NCBI GenBank assembly: GCA_015680685.1
Contig: MNCI01014376.1
Location: forward strand, 348,211 to 393,343
Reading direction: 5' to 3'
Length of the DNA stretch: 45,133 bases
DNA from: Gnetum montanum
Taxonomy: Eukaryota; Streptophyta; Gnetopsida; Gnetales; Gnetaceae
Shown: one piece after another, positions 22,500 to 34,216 of the stretch
Position numbering within the stretch: the stretch's first letter is position 1
Layout: every line of letters begins with the position of its first letter
Position numbers and translations under genes: made by a program
Notes under the pieces: generated by a model
Seen by the model: only the letters and a program-made list of their open reading frames with translations
The model's database searches: none
What the model was told of the DNA's origin: nothing

Positions 22500-24967
22500 G
22501 TAGGACTGTTGATTTGGAAGAATGGTCCTTTTTAGGATTTGGTTTCTAAATCATTCAATCGAGCAGCCAACTATAATTTAATAGCCCTAGTAGCATTTTG
22601 TTGCTACAGCTAGGCTAGAATCTCATCCTACATTGATGGAGTTGATGATAACTGGGTTGAAGGTGGAGGAACATGTGCAGAAGGATGAGGAGAATAGTGA
22701 GGAAATGAGAATTCTCCTCTTGGACATTGGACTCTATAGTACTTAGGAGGGTAGTAGTGATGTTGGAATGGAGCATGACTAGAAGAGTCACATGGAGAAA
22801 TGGGTTGTTGAACATAGTACCCATATGGATTAGGCTGTCTATAAGGGTACTATTTCCTTGGTGGTGGCATCCACCACAACTACAGGTGCTGCCACTAATG
22901 ATACTACTCATACAATTGTGATGGAGCTCTACTTGGATAATAGGCTTGTTGTTGGTGGAACTACCTAGGATTGCCTTGAGGATAAGGCAATCTTTTGGGT
23001 GCTTGCCTTATCACCAATGTAGGATTTAGAGTGTGCACCTTAGATTCATGCAAGTGTGACATAATAGGACAACATCCCTTAGGATGTTCTTATTGGTAGA
23101 TGTCACACCCACCATCATTATCTGTTTCAGACTCCACAACCTTCTCTACTATAGTAGCCTTGCCTTTACCCCTTTGGTGGGCATGTTCTCTTACCCCTTT
23201 TGTGGACATGTTCAACTTTCTTTCTTTTGCTACAATCACAATCCCTACTTGGCTCTTTGGATTCCTTTGCTATTTTCAAAGTGGTTTGGAATTTTTCATC
23301 CAAAGAGTCTCACATTTTTTCTACCTTAGCTAAAATTTTGGAAACAAATTTTTGAATTGGCAAGATTTTTCATTGCATCACTTCATCAAGTGGTGCCTCC
23401 TCCTCATTGTCATAGAATTGGACTTTCCTTTTTCTGATGGAAGGGCCCCGATTGTACTCCTGTGTACTTTCATATTTTCTCAACTCTCCTTCTTCTTTAG
23501 CAACCTACTCAATTAGCCTTTGAATCTAATGGGTCCTTAATTCTAAGTCTTCCTTGGGCATAGATCCCAAGAATTATTTTTATTTATGATCAGAGCCCAT
23601 CTATGATATGGCAGAGTTGCTCCCTTTGAGAATATCTATGGTCAAGACATCGGTGCAAAAGGAAATAGTACCTACCCATGGCTGCATCCAAGGGTTCATG
23701 TGTTCCTTATTTCCAACCTTTAATCTACTTTCTTAAGTTGGACACTTGGGAGTACGTTTGATACTTGTTATTGAAGAGCTCAAGCATCGTACTCCATCTA
23801 CAAATTGATTTCGTCTCCAAGGACTGATACCAACTTTCAACTTCTTTGATGAGTATTTGTTGGAATATCTTTAATTTCTACCACTTTTTCTCCATGTTTT
23901 GTAGGGCATAGGCATCGTGAAAGGCTTGAAGATGGTTTTTCAGATCTAAGTTCTATCCCCCTTCAAACTTGGGAATATTATTCATATTCAACTGCTTTAT
24001 TTTGCTATCTTTCACATGTGTAGTTGGAATTCTCACTACCTCTACAATATTTAGCATGTTTTGAGTTGCAAGCAGAGGCTCATCATAGTCATGGCTTCTA
24101 TGATGACCATGATGCCTATGATGCCCTATGCTATCCCTTCTTTCATGGTGGTGCGCCTCCATTGATTGCGCACATTCCTAATCTTGACTAGTTTTACAGG
24201 CCCTACGATCATTTTTTTCCTATCAGTCGCCTTCATCATGGTGACATCCTTTCCAACTTTAGTCAAAGCTAGAGAAAAAAGAAGAGGATGACAAAGGTGA
24301 AGAGGAAGGAGGACTAGCATTGCTATGGTGCTTGCCACCCCATCTTTGATGGTCATGGCCATGATCATCATTGCAATGCCTATCCTTGTCCTTGCCATGA
24401 CTCCCATCTTGGGATCCTCCATGATCATGGGACCCATTCTTACCTAAATTAGGATTTTCTATAGTGGACTGTAAATTCTAGTTCAAGCTTCCTTTGTTAA
24501 AACTAAGGGAAGGAAAGTCAATGAAATGAAAACCCTCAAAGAAGGAATCCTCACTCTCTTTTTGGCCTAATAGGAACAAGGGGTTATTGAACCATTTTCC
24601 CTTCATAGCTTCATAGTGCCTCTCCTATTGTTGATCTCTTTTACATTGTTTCTCAATGGGATGGTAATCCTTGGAGCCATGATCTTGAACAATGTACTCA
24701 ACATGGAGCCCTTGGATGCCTAACCTCATAAGAGTTTGAGCATCACACGAACTGATCGATTAGATAACAACATAATGTTGCCATCCATGTCCCTCCACTA
24801 AATTTTGTCATCCTAATGTAGGATGAAGATGAAGTTGGGAACATATTCATCAGGATGAGTATATACCACTTGGCATTGCTAGGGCATTGGCTGATTTGAT
24901 TGTTGATTCCTTTGATTGGATGTGTGCTCAAATTGAATAGAGAATCATCCCTATGAGAAGAAGAAAT
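22500..24967 (-). pseudogene. El-B gag
   Basis: Alignment with the El-D and El-F starts places the initiator at 24967, where the codon reads ATT instead of ATG. The order is a conserved N-terminus, an HDH/SSSPLSSSS low-complexity region (about 24400-24260), the HDYDEPLLATQNML segment (24090-24050) and a gag core near 23950-23650. A damaged zinc knuckle near 23096-23055 has its second Cys changed to Tyr and a stop following. A Gln/Pro/Tyr-rich tail (about 22980-22600) ends the region. Many stops. Confidence 0.82.
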
Positions 24968-25099
24968 TTTAGATTAGAGGAAAAATTAGTGTGCTTATTT
25001 ACAATTATTATTATTAGAATGATTGTGACTTTAAGGTTCGATCCAACAATGTTGAATAATTTTCACTAAGTCCTAGATAGTGCAAGTACCTAACTAAAG

Positions 25100-25118
25100 T
25101 CCCTAGCAACAACACTAA
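25100..25118 (-). promoter_or_regulatory. El-B primer-binding site, decayed
   Basis: The minus strand reads TTAGTGTTGTTGCTAGGGA next to the LTR end. Against the intact El-F site every change is a transition, several at CpG. It is still recognisable as the tRNA-Asp type. Confidence 0.75.
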
Positions 25119-25176
25119 TGATGAGCAGCGCTAGTGATTCATTTGGTTGGGCATAGGGTAGACTCGCTGCTCATCA
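25119..25176. repeat. Inverted LTR terminus bounded by 12-bp inverted repeats
   Basis: TGATGAGCAGCG at 25119-25130 is the exact reverse complement of CGCTGCTCATCA at 25165-25176. The 34 bases between them read as the reverse complement of the normal LTR end (CTAGTGATT, then GGTTGGGCATAGGGTA). Compare the direct orientation at 12764-12804. The LTR tip has been flipped or copied in inverted form. Confidence 0.85.
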
Positions 25177-25911
25177 TAGGGCATAGGTTTTTAAGGCATA
25201 TAACTAAAGACTTTAGGAGGTGAAACTAACCATTGCAATTGTTGTCTTCCTAGTTCCACTTATGAAGTGTAAGTGTATGGTTAAGTGTAACTGAGGCATA
25301 TAATTTTTATCATTTTCTATTTTATGAATTAAGTCACCTAAGAACAAGAATAAAGAATAAAGTAATTAATTGTTTAACTAATCTAATAACTAGCTAATAT
25401 CTAACTAATCCTAACATAAGCATTTGTTCCCACTTACCTTACACATCTTGAACACGTTATAATGCTACTGGATTACCAAACGTTAAGCGTTACTGGGATT
25501 ACCGAGCATTAAGCATATGCTCGAAGTGGTCATATTTATGTTTGTTATTTAACTAACATTAATTAATTAATTATTTAATTACTTTAAAACATTAAAGTAT
25601 ATTGCGTGAATATTAAATGCTTAAGTAAACAATTAATCTTGTCCAAGTGCTATAAGGTTTATTAGAAAAGCTCATCTTTATTGCCATCCACATTGATGTG
25701 CTTAGGTATAGCAATGCTTGAATAAAGATCTGTATACTCTTTAACTTCTATTGTGGGCACTCAGAAAATATTCTAACTCTTAAATGGGAAAATTGCATGT
25801 GCTTCGGTACAACTATGAAAAGATTGCCATAAATGTGATGGGTAGGTGTACATTTATAGGTAGAAATAGGGGGCCCCATCGACAAGTACATGTCAATAAG
25901 GCAAACCCCAT

Positions 25912-25981
25912 GTCGATGGGATCATGTTAATGAGATCACGTTGATGGGGTCACATCGATAGCATCTCGTCGATGTAGCCTA
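25912..25981 (-). promoter_or_regulatory. 14-bp tandem array in El-B LTR U3
   Basis: Five consecutive 14-bp units on the plus strand: GTCGATGGGATCAT, GTTAATGAGATCAC, GTTGATGGGGTCAC, ATCGATAGCATCTC, GTCGATGTAGCCTA. They lie upstream (element sense) of the TATA box. The sequence differs from the GATATCG arrays of El-C and El-F, but the 14-bp step is the same. Confidence 0.75.
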
Positions 25982-25997
25982 ACGATGTGACTCATGA

Positions 25998-26458
25998 TCT
26001 TCCTAAACCCAAATGAAGAGTAGAAAAATACCAATTCTTTTAGTAGTAAACTCCATATCTAATAAATGTGATCATATGAGTTGCTATTGATTATTATCAT
26101 TATCATTATTGAAATGTTAGCACATGTATCAATGCAAGAATAAGATAATTCTATTTGCAACCATCTATAAAGAGGAAATGTTAAATCAAAATGATAAACA
26201 CATATTAAGTTGTTGGTCATCAAACTATAATTATTTATCCTCCACAATAGATTAGTTGTATGCATATTTTAATAAAGAGTATACTTTGTTTTGTTCTTCT
26301 CAAAATGTTTTGGCTAGCTACCACGGTGGGTATGATTGACAAATCATTTGCAATGAGGGTTGCAGTCGTACATTTGTTTGGGCAGAGTCAATCATGATGT
26401 GGAGGATAGAGTTGGTACTCTTAGTATATACTAACATGTTAATAAATAATCCTATAAA
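25998..26458. other. AT-rich flank of El-B, no gene seen
   Basis: This was contiguous with 12759 before El-B inserted. A short (ATT/ATC)n stretch occurs near 26088-26112. No coding pattern or known repeat is recognised. Confidence 0.5.
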
Positions 26459-26463
26459 AGAAG

Positions 26464-27718
26464 TGAAACATCACCAAAATTTGCATGTTATAACCATTTT
26501 TCATTGTGTAGCCTTCAACCCATGAAACTTGAGGTAAAACTTTGTTGTAAATGTGAAGATTGTAACCCATGAGAGACAATCTCACATATTTCATATTTTT
26601 GGGGTTGAAAAAAGTCACATAGTGTCTATATTTGGGCTTTTGGAGGGGGGAGGGGTGTTAGAAATGCCTTTTGGGATGCCAAAAATGGCAATTTGATGGG
26701 TTTTATGGGGGTAATACACTTTTCTATGCTGGAAACACTTGTAGGGGGTAGATCTCACCTACCCCCAGCATGGAGGGGTATAACCTTCTCCCTGAGTGTG
26801 GAAACTTTATACCTAGTATAGAAACTTCATGCTTAGCATGGAAACTTCATGTACAACATGGAAACTTCATGTTCAATGTGGAAACTCACCTACTCTCAAC
26901 GTGGATGCATGGGAGCAAAATTCACCTACCCCCAACGTGGAAGATCTACTTCCAACATGGAAGATCTTCCCTTAGCCTAGATGCCATCCCCTCATTACTA
27001 TTTTTAGTAAATGAAATGACCATGGGGGTATGACACTTACTATATATGGTAACCCCCCAAATTTGGGCATCCACCTAACCTAAAACGTAACACAAATTTG
27101 TAGCCAATTTGCAATAGTTTTGTAGCCCAATTTGTAGCCAATTTGCAATAAAAATTAAGGCCAAAACCCTATATAAACTAACCCCAAACATCATTTTGAG
27201 GTTCCACCCCTTTAGCGCTCACACACTTTGGCATTTTTGCATTCAATAGCTTTGAACATGCATATAGCTTCTTGAATCTCTAGCATGGAACCTGCATAGG
27301 CATTATTACACCCTCCTATAACACCAACATTGTAGATTTGGTGCAAGGAGTAGCAAATGTTCAAAAGCATTGGGAGTTGTGGAGCATCTAGATTATGAAG
27401 CAACTGATCCCGCCCCCGCCAAAGTGAATCCCCCTGCTACCCTAGGCATATTTTTGTACACATTTCTTGAACTGTTTTTAGTTTTGTTTATGTGCATGAT
27501 AGATTTACTTGTTCCATTTTGATGCATTTAGTTTCTTAGATCTTCATTGCATTTTTATTTTTTCTACCCTTGTTTTACATTTCATAAGTCCTTGGGTGAT
27601 TTGTCAGACCATCCAGGGTACCTTGGATCTCATTTTTTGGAGGCCTTAGGGATTTGAGGTTAAAGCTATTACACTAGAATTTTTGGTCTTCCAACAATCA
27701 AATTTTTTAGTAGCTACA
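26464..27718 (+). repeat. R1, solo LTR of an unrelated retrotransposon
   Basis: The copy starts TGAAACATCACC and ends TAGCTACA, with a perfect 5-bp target duplication AGAAG (26459-26463 and 27719-27723). A TATA box (CCCTATATAAACTA, 27168-27180) and a GAAACTTCATG array upstream of it fit an LTR promoter. No internal retrotransposon sequence adjoins it, hence solo LTR. A second copy, R2, lies inverted at 31912-33228. The LTR is about 1.25 kb and shares nothing obvious with the TGATGAG-type LTRs. The stop-free stretches inside it look like chance. Confidence 0.8.
26801..26885 (+). repeat. 20-bp tandem array in R1
   Basis: Units starting at 26801, 26821, 26841, 26861 and 26881 each begin GAAACTT or GAAACTC; two examples are GAAACTTCATGCTTAGCATG and GAAACTTCATGTACAACATG. 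The period is exactly 20 bp for four units. R2 keeps only faint traces. It may be an LTR enhancer array. Confidence 0.75.
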
Positions 27719-27723
27719 AGAAG

Positions 27724-28323
27724 AACTTCCCATCATGCTTTTGTTGGTTTTCCTGCCATGCTAGAAAGCTATTGTCTACATTGTAGTTCTTTGCTAAGGT
27801 CTACAGGGGAATGTCTTCATGTGCTTAGGGTAAAGCACAAGGCTACAGATCTACATGAGGTCTCTTATGCACATCATCAAGCTACACTAGCTTTATTATG
27901 CATGTCGTCACTGAGTTGCATTATGCCTATCATGAACCTAATTGCTACACTACATCTTTGACATGGTTGCATCTATGGTGGTCATAATTAGAGGGGCTGG
28001 AGGCTTATATAGGGTAGCAATTAGGGTTAGTGAGAGTGAGGGTGTCAGAAACCAAATTAGATATTTCTGAAGGCTTCATGAAAGTTTCTCAATTTTTCCA
28101 TCTTTCATTTATTTTTTATTTTGTGATGACAGGATCGGGGTGGAGCACGTGGTTTATGTCTGACATGACCACGTTTGAAATAGAATTTACTTTTTTACTT
28201 TTTCTAGTAGCACTAACGTGGCCTCGTTGAAAATAGAATTTGCTTTTTCATTTTTTTGGTAGCACTATGTTGCAATGAAAGTTTTTCATTTTTTAATCTT
28301 TTGTTTATTTCCAATCTGGTGGA
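27724..28323. other. Flank between R1 and El-D with a direct repeat
   Basis: No gene is recognised. Two imperfect copies of about 43 bp lie at 28172-28215 and 28225-28267, each containing AATAGAATTT and ending TAGCACTA. A TATA-like CTTATATAGGG occurs near 27997 with no convincing gene after it. The last five bases, GTGGA (28319-28323), should be one copy of the El-D target duplication. Confidence 0.5.
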
Positions 28324-29172
28324 TGATGAGTCATTGTGGGTTGACCACATTGATGGGATCCCATTGATGTAGTCGTGTTGACACATGGTTTGCTGCATCA
28401 ACATGTACATGTCAATGTTGTGTCTAGTCTTGCCTATATAAATGCGTGCATCAATTGCATTTATGGCATTAGTTGATTCATAGCTTAGCCAAACTCTTGC
28501 ACTTTGTTTTTTTGAGAGTTATAATATTTTCTAAGTTCCCACAGTAGGAGTGAGAAGTGTATAGATATTTATTTAGGCATCGATGTACCTAGACACCTTG
28601 GTGTGAGCAGCAATAAAGACAAGCTTTCTTCATAAACCTTGTAGCACTTCAATTTAGCAATCTTTACTTAATGCATTTCTTAATCATGAAATTTACTTTA
28701 ATGCATTTGATTAATTAATTAAATTTAAATAATTAATACACATAACTACAACTATCTCAAGCATACGCTTAATGCTTGGTAATTCCCATAACACTTAACG
28801 CTTGGTAACCCTGTATTGTTGTAACGTGTTTAGGATGTCTACGATAGATGGGAATAGACACTTATGTTAGGAATAGTTAAAGAATTAATTAGTTATTAGA
28901 TTAATTAAACATTTAATTACATTACTTTATTTTTGGCATTTAGGCGAATTAAATGAAAAACATAAAAATGATAAAAATCATATGCCTCAGTTACACTTAA
29001 CCATACCATTGTACCTCACAAGTGAAACTGGGAAGACAATGATCACGTCCTTGATATTCATTGCCTAGGAAAAGTGTACTTAGAGAGCTAAAGTCTATGG
29101 AATTCAATTGGATCACTTGGTGAACACTAGTGATTCATATGGTTGGGTGTAGGGACTACTTGCTGCTCATCA
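28324..29172 (+). repeat. 5' LTR of El-D
   Basis: It starts TGATGAGTCATTG and ends GCTGCTCATCA, 849 bp. It is close to the El-B LTR in U3 (CATTGATGGGATCC steps of 14 bp), in the TATA segment (GCCTATATAAATG near 28432-28444) and in the rest. AATAAAGACAAGC near 28610 is a possible polyadenylation signal. Confidence 0.9.
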
Positions 29173-29192
29173 TTGGCATTGTTGCCGACGAC
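29173..29192 (+). promoter_or_regulatory. El-D primer-binding site
   Basis: TTGGCATTGTTGCCGACGAC follows the LTR end directly. It differs at a few positions from the El-F tRNA-Asp site. Confidence 0.8.
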
Positions 29193-29323
29193 TTTAGTTA
29201 GCTATGTGTGCTACCTAGGAGTTAGCAAAACTATATAACGATGTTTTAACAAACCCTAAAGTTGAAATCATTAAGAAAAATAATAATAATAACAAAAGCA
29301 CACCATTTTTATTTTGATCTAAT

Positions 29324-31640
29324 ATGGCTCTTTCTCATAGGGGAGATTCTTTGTTGCCATACAAGGTTCTAATCAATAAAGACATGAAGATCCAAAACTA
29401 CCTATGCCCTAATAATGCAAAGTGGTCTATATTCACTTAGATGCATAGGTTCTAGACTTTACCTTCATTCTACACTAGGATGAATAGATGTGGTGGATGG
29501 ACATAGAGAAAAACCTTGTGTTATTGCTTGATCAATTGGCTCCTGCGATGCTACTGCACACTCTCATGAAATTGCGCATCGTAGGGCTCAATGCTAAATA
29601 CATTGTGCAAGACCATGACTATTGAGATTATCATTGCATTAAGGCATAATGAAGGAAAGATTTACAACAGGAGGCTTGCTATGAGCTATCAAAGGGGAAA
29701 TGGTTCACCAACCCTTTATTCCTACTTAGCCAAAAGGAAGGAGAGGATCCCTTCTTAGGGGATTCTTGACACACTAACTCTCCCTTCCTTTTTTTTGATG
29801 AGGGGGCCTTTAACTAGAATTTATAGTCCACTATAAACAACCCTAGTTCAGGGAAGAATGGGTTCCATAATCATGGGGACTCTAAAGGAGGGAGTCAAAT
29901 TGGGAACATGGAAAAGCACCATGGTAAAGATAAACATAGTGATCATGGTTGTGACTAAAGAAGAGGGAGTAGTAGGCACCATTTTGTTGCTAGTCCTCCT
30001 TCCTCTTGACCTTCATCATCCTCATCTTCTTCCTCCTTTAGCTCCAATTGAAGCTACAAACGACAAGACCATGATGGAGGTGACCAATGGGATAGAGATG
30101 ATCATAGGCCCCACTGCAATAGTAGAGACCTGGGACATGGGCAATGAAGGAAGGCCCACCACCATGAACGAAGGGACAATAGAGGGCAACATAGGCATCA
30201 TGGCCATCACAAGGGTCATGACTACAATGAGCCTCTACTTGCAACCAAAAATATGTTAAACATTGTGAAGGCCATGAGAATTCCAATGAGGCATGATCAA
30301 AATGTTAAACATGAATAATATTCCCAAGTTTGAAGGCAGATACAATTCTAATCCAAAAAATCATCTCCAAGTCTTTCACAATGTTTGTGCCTTACAAAAT
30401 ATTGAGAATAAATGAAAAAAATTGAAGCTATTCCCTAGGACACTCATCAAGGAGGCTAAAAGTTGATATCGATCCTTAGAATTAGAATCAATCAAACATT
30501 GGAGTATGATGCTTAAACTCTTCAATAATAAGTATCAAATGTACTTCCAAGTGTCTAACCTAAGGAAGTAAATCCAAGGGTGAAAGCACGAAATACATGA
30601 ATCCTTAGATGCGGCCATAGGCAGATATTACTGTCTATTGCACAGGTACCCAAGCGATGGCTTTTCTCAAAGGAAGTAGCTTTGCCATATCATAGATGGG
30701 CTCAAGATAGAAACAAGGAGAACTCTTGGGGTTTATTCCCAAGGGAGACTTTTAGGACTAGGAGCCCATTTGATTTAGAGGCTGATTAGGCAGGTGGTCA
30801 AAGAAGAAGGTGAGCTGAGGAAAAGTAAAAGTGTAGAGGAATATAATTGAGATCCTTTCATCTAAAAAAGGAAGGTTCAATTTTGTGACAACGAGGAGGA
30901 GACACCACTTGATGAAGTGGTGCAATGTAAAACCTTAACGATACAAAAATCTATTTATGAAATATTAACTAAGGTAGACAAAATATGGGATTCTTTGGAT
31001 GAAAAATTCCAACCTGCTCTTAGAATTGTTGAAGAGTCTAAAGAACAAGATAGTGATCATGACCAAAGGAGCATGAGGGAAGCTGAACATATCCATCAAA
31101 GGGATAAGGGTAGAGCTACTACTATTGAAGAGGTTGCAGAATCTAAAATAGATGATGATCATGGGTATGACATTTGCCAATATGAGCATCCTAAATGATG
31201 TTGCCCTATTATGTCACAATTGTAGGAGTCTGAGGTGTATGCCTTGAATCCTAAGGTGGCGAAAAGGCAAACACCCTAGAGGTTGCCTTATTCTCAAGGA
31301 AACTATAGGTAGTTCCACCAGCAACAAGCCTATTATCTAAGTGGAATTCCATCCCAACCTCATGAGCAATACTAGCAGTGGCAATACCCATAGTCATGGG
31401 GCATGCTACCAGCAAGGTAGCAGTACCCTTACCAGTAGCCTGATCCATATGGGTACTATGTTTAGTACCTGATTGCTCTACATGACTCTTCTAGTTATGC
31501 CTCTTTATAGCACCACTACTACCCTCTTGAGTATTATAGAGCTTACTCTCCAAGAGGGGACTCCCCATTTTTTTCTAGCATCCTCATCCTTTTGCATCTG
31601 TACCTCTACCCTTAACTTAGTTGCCACTAGCTCCATCCAT
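29324..31640 (+). pseudogene. El-D gag
   Basis: The ATG at 29324 gives MALSHRGDSLLPY, and the frame soon breaks. Later pieces include a His/Asp-rich region near 29870-30230, the gag core near 30330-30830 (LKLFPRTLIKEA, LNKYQ-like and ETRRTLG-like motifs), and an acidic segment (30917-31198). The knuckle near 31168-31205 reads DICQYEHPK, then a stop and CCP; the first Cys has become Tyr. A Gln/Tyr/Pro-rich tail follows to about 31640. Confidence 0.8.
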
Positions 31641-31911
31641 GTAGGGTGAAATTCTTGCTCAGCCACAACAAAGAAATGCCACAATGGCTATTAACTTACA
31701 GCTAGCTCCCTAGCTTAGTGGTTCAGACAATAAGCTTGAAAGAGACCTTTCTTCAAACCAACAGTCCTTCTAAGTCCTCATAGATACCTATGGTTGATGA
31801 CCCTACTTGTCCTTTATTTTCTGCATAATCATTTGAGATTCCTTTGAACTAAATGCCTCCCAAAGTACATAGTGTCATGTTGACCCATGCTGTCATAGAT
31901 TCAATAGAATT

Positions 31912-33228
31912 TGTGACCAAAAAATTTGATTATTGGACAAAATGGAATGAGATCTAGTGCATAGTAGTTTCTCAATCCATGAATCCCTAGGGCCTTCGAA
32001 AAAAAATGGGATTTAGGGAACCTTGGTCAGTCTGGTAGATTAACTAGGGACTTATGAAATGCAAAGCAAATAAATTGTGAAAATACAATGTAAAAATTAT
32101 AGATCTAAAAAAAGAACAAAAAGCAAATGCTTATTACATACATAATGCAACTTTAAAACTTTAGTAAAATAATAAAGAATGGATTTTAGAAATGTGTTCA
32201 AAAAAATGCCTGTGAGAGTAGAGGGGGGTTCACTAGTGTAGGAGTTTAAAGCCCATTGAAGTTGATGTAATCTACTCCACATTCTAGGTACTAAGCCACT
32301 TTTGATGCTTTCAAACCTTCTTTGCTACAATGTTAGATTTGCAAGTTAGCTATGGTGGGAGTTGAGAAGTGTGAAAAATCCAAGCTGCCCAAGTGCTCTA
32401 CATTGAAAGTTGGAAATCTCAGGAGCACAACATGGAGCTTGAAAGTTCATAAATTAGAGGGGGATTGCAAAGTTATAAGGTAATAGAGTTTCTACACTAG
32501 GTTCAAGAGAAAAAAAGCGTGAAAACTTATAAGAATTCATGAGTGCTTGAAAATGCCCAAGTGTAGAACTTCAAAATTACTAAAAAGTGTAAAGTGTTGA
32601 ACCTGTAAATGGTGTTTAAGGATAGTTTTTATAGGTTTTGGACCATGAATGGGATGCCAAAATGGTTGTAAAATGGCTACCAATCTCTACCTTGTTTAGG
32701 TAAGATGGGTGCCCAAATTTGGGGGTTATTATACATAGTAAGTGCCTTCCCCCATGGGCATTCTATTTACTATAAATAGTAACCAAGGCACACCTTCTAT
32801 GTTGGAGATGAATCTTCCATGCTAAGCTTTCAACCATGCTTTTTGAAGTGGTTGGTCATCATTGACATGCATAAAGTGATGAATTTTGGCTTTTGTGTCT
32901 TCCACACTGGGGGATGCAATTTTCAACGCTAGGGGTGCACGCTAGAGGAAAACTTTCATGCTGAGGGGGGAAGGTTTCTAGGTTGTGCATGTAGTCTCCA
33001 CACTAAAGAGAGAAAGTTTCCAAATCCCCCATCCTTCCATACTAGGGGTAGGTGAGATTTACCNCCACTTATCAGGCATTTTTTATCCCAAAACTATAAG
33101 GTATGTGAAATTGCCCAATGTGGGTTACAATCTTCACATTTACAATGAAGTTTTGCCTCGGGTTTCATGGGGTGAAAGGTACATGATGAAAATTGGCTAT
33201 ATAACATGAAAATTTTTGTGGTGTTTCA
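31912..33228 (-). repeat. R2, inverted copy of R1 inserted in El-D
   Basis: The reverse complement aligns with R1 along its length: GAAACACCACAAAAATTTTC at the start, GTAACCCAC, CTCACCTACCCCTA, CCAAATTTGGGCACCCA, CATTTCATAAGTCC, and ATCAAATTTTTTGGTCACA at the end. El-D gag-tail homology stops near 31907 and protease homology restarts near 33233, as expected for an insertion. The flanking pentamers (GAATT and AAAGA) do not match, so the exact ends or the target duplication are uncertain. Confidence 0.75.
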
Positions 33229-33232
33229 AAAG

Positions 33233-33860
33233 ATTGGCCATCTTTCTAGGAAAAGATTTGATCTTGGGAGCCCCCTCATTTACTTGCAAATCATTGGGAA
33301 TGAACCCTACAAGGCTCTTCTAGATTCAAATTTTGGTGTCAATCTGATATCTCATGAAATGTACAAAGCCTAAAACCTGGCTTCTCTTAAGAAGAGCAAC
33401 ATTCATCTTGAGTTAGCAGATTAGTCCATCACTATTTCCTTGGGATTGGTGGAGGACATTGTGATCACCATTTGTGGATGGTCCTATCTTGCCGACTTCT
33501 TTGTGATCCAAGTACAAAATTGCAAGGGGAACTTCCTAATCATGATGGGAAGGGCTTAGTTGAGTAGAATAGATGAATGGATGGGAAGTAGAGACCTCTC
33601 CTTGGAAATTCTTAAGGAAAATGATTTTGAAAAGATTGAGAGGAAGCAAATTCCATGCATTGCGTACAGACACACAGGGTGCAACTGCATGCAAAAATTA
33701 TGGACAGTGAAAAGCACAATAATCATAGCTTGCAGCTAGTGTATAGATGTCACAAAAATCCAAAGGTGCCTATACATAATGGCCACAAAATAGGAGGACA
33801 TCTAGTGGTTGATAACTAAACCTGAAAGTAGCTCAACTCTATGCATGAAATAAACTGAGA
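33233..33860 (+). pseudogene. El-D aspartic protease and linker
   Basis: Right after R2 the frame reads HLSRKRFDLGSPLIYLQII, then KALLDSNFGVNLISHEMY (about 33308-33365), where DSN replaces the DSG triplet. FLIMMGRA follows near 33535. The linker toward RT contains SLELKTLLVGMKYAFLKN (33983-34035) and WSYHELTKIDPRIC, both also typical of Athila-type pol. Confidence 0.82.
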
Positions 33861-34216
33861 GCCTAATGATTTCCTATATCAAAGGCATGGACAAGATGAA
33901 GCAAATCCATCGCCAACTCTTCGATGAACTTGATTATACCAATTTCAGAGAGTTGAAAATTCCTAAAAGCTTTAAACTAGAGTCCCTTGAGTTGAAAACT
34001 CTACTAGTTGGAATGAAATATGCTTTTTTGAAAAATGGTAAGCTGGTCATTATTAATGCTAACCTTGCTCCTATGTAGCAAAAGAAGTTGTTGGAGGTGG
34101 TCAACAAATGGGTAACCACCTTTGCCTGGTCATATCATGAGTTGACTAAAATTGATCCAAGGATATGTAAGCATTACATCTACATAGTTGCCTCCATTAA
34201 ATCAAAGAGCTAGCTG

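Larger units (their letters stand above)
12760..25997 (-). mobile_element. El-B, full-length Athila-like retrotransposon with ORFX
   Basis: This 13.2-kb minus-strand element has LTRs at 25119-25997 (5') and 12760-13611 (3'). Target duplications are CCTTC (12755-12759) and TCTTC (25998-26002), one mismatch in five. The order on the minus strand is primer site, gag, protease, RT, RNase H, integrase, a 1.6-kb spacer, an internal promoter, a leader intron, ORFX and the 3' LTR. It is the only element in the window with every module, and so serves as the reference for the losses in El-A and El-C. All frames are decayed. Confidence 0.92.
25119..25997 (-). repeat. 5' LTR of El-B
   Basis: This aligns with 12760-13611 apart from its first 58 plus-strand bases, which are rearranged (see 25119-25176). 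On the minus strand it has a 14-bp array (25981-25912) and TATA text CTATAAATGTACAC near 25860-25845. AATAAAGATGAGC follows near 25690. It ends at 25997 with TCATGA, a relic of TCATCA. Confidence 0.88.

Noticed and set aside
26770-27033. 87-codon stretch with repeated GNF and ETSC-like residues in R1
   Set aside because: It is the translation of a 20-bp DNA tandem array in an LTR, not a protein repeat.
27980-28060. TTAGGGTTAG near 28020 as telomere-like repeat and CTTATATAGGG as a gene promoter
   Set aside because: Only about one and a half telomere-like units are present, and no coding sequence follows the TATA-like text.
30022-30286. Minus-strand stop-free stretches at the El-D gag low-complexity region
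   Set aside because: They arise from biased codon composition on the antisense of the His/Asp-rich gag region. No homologue or start context.
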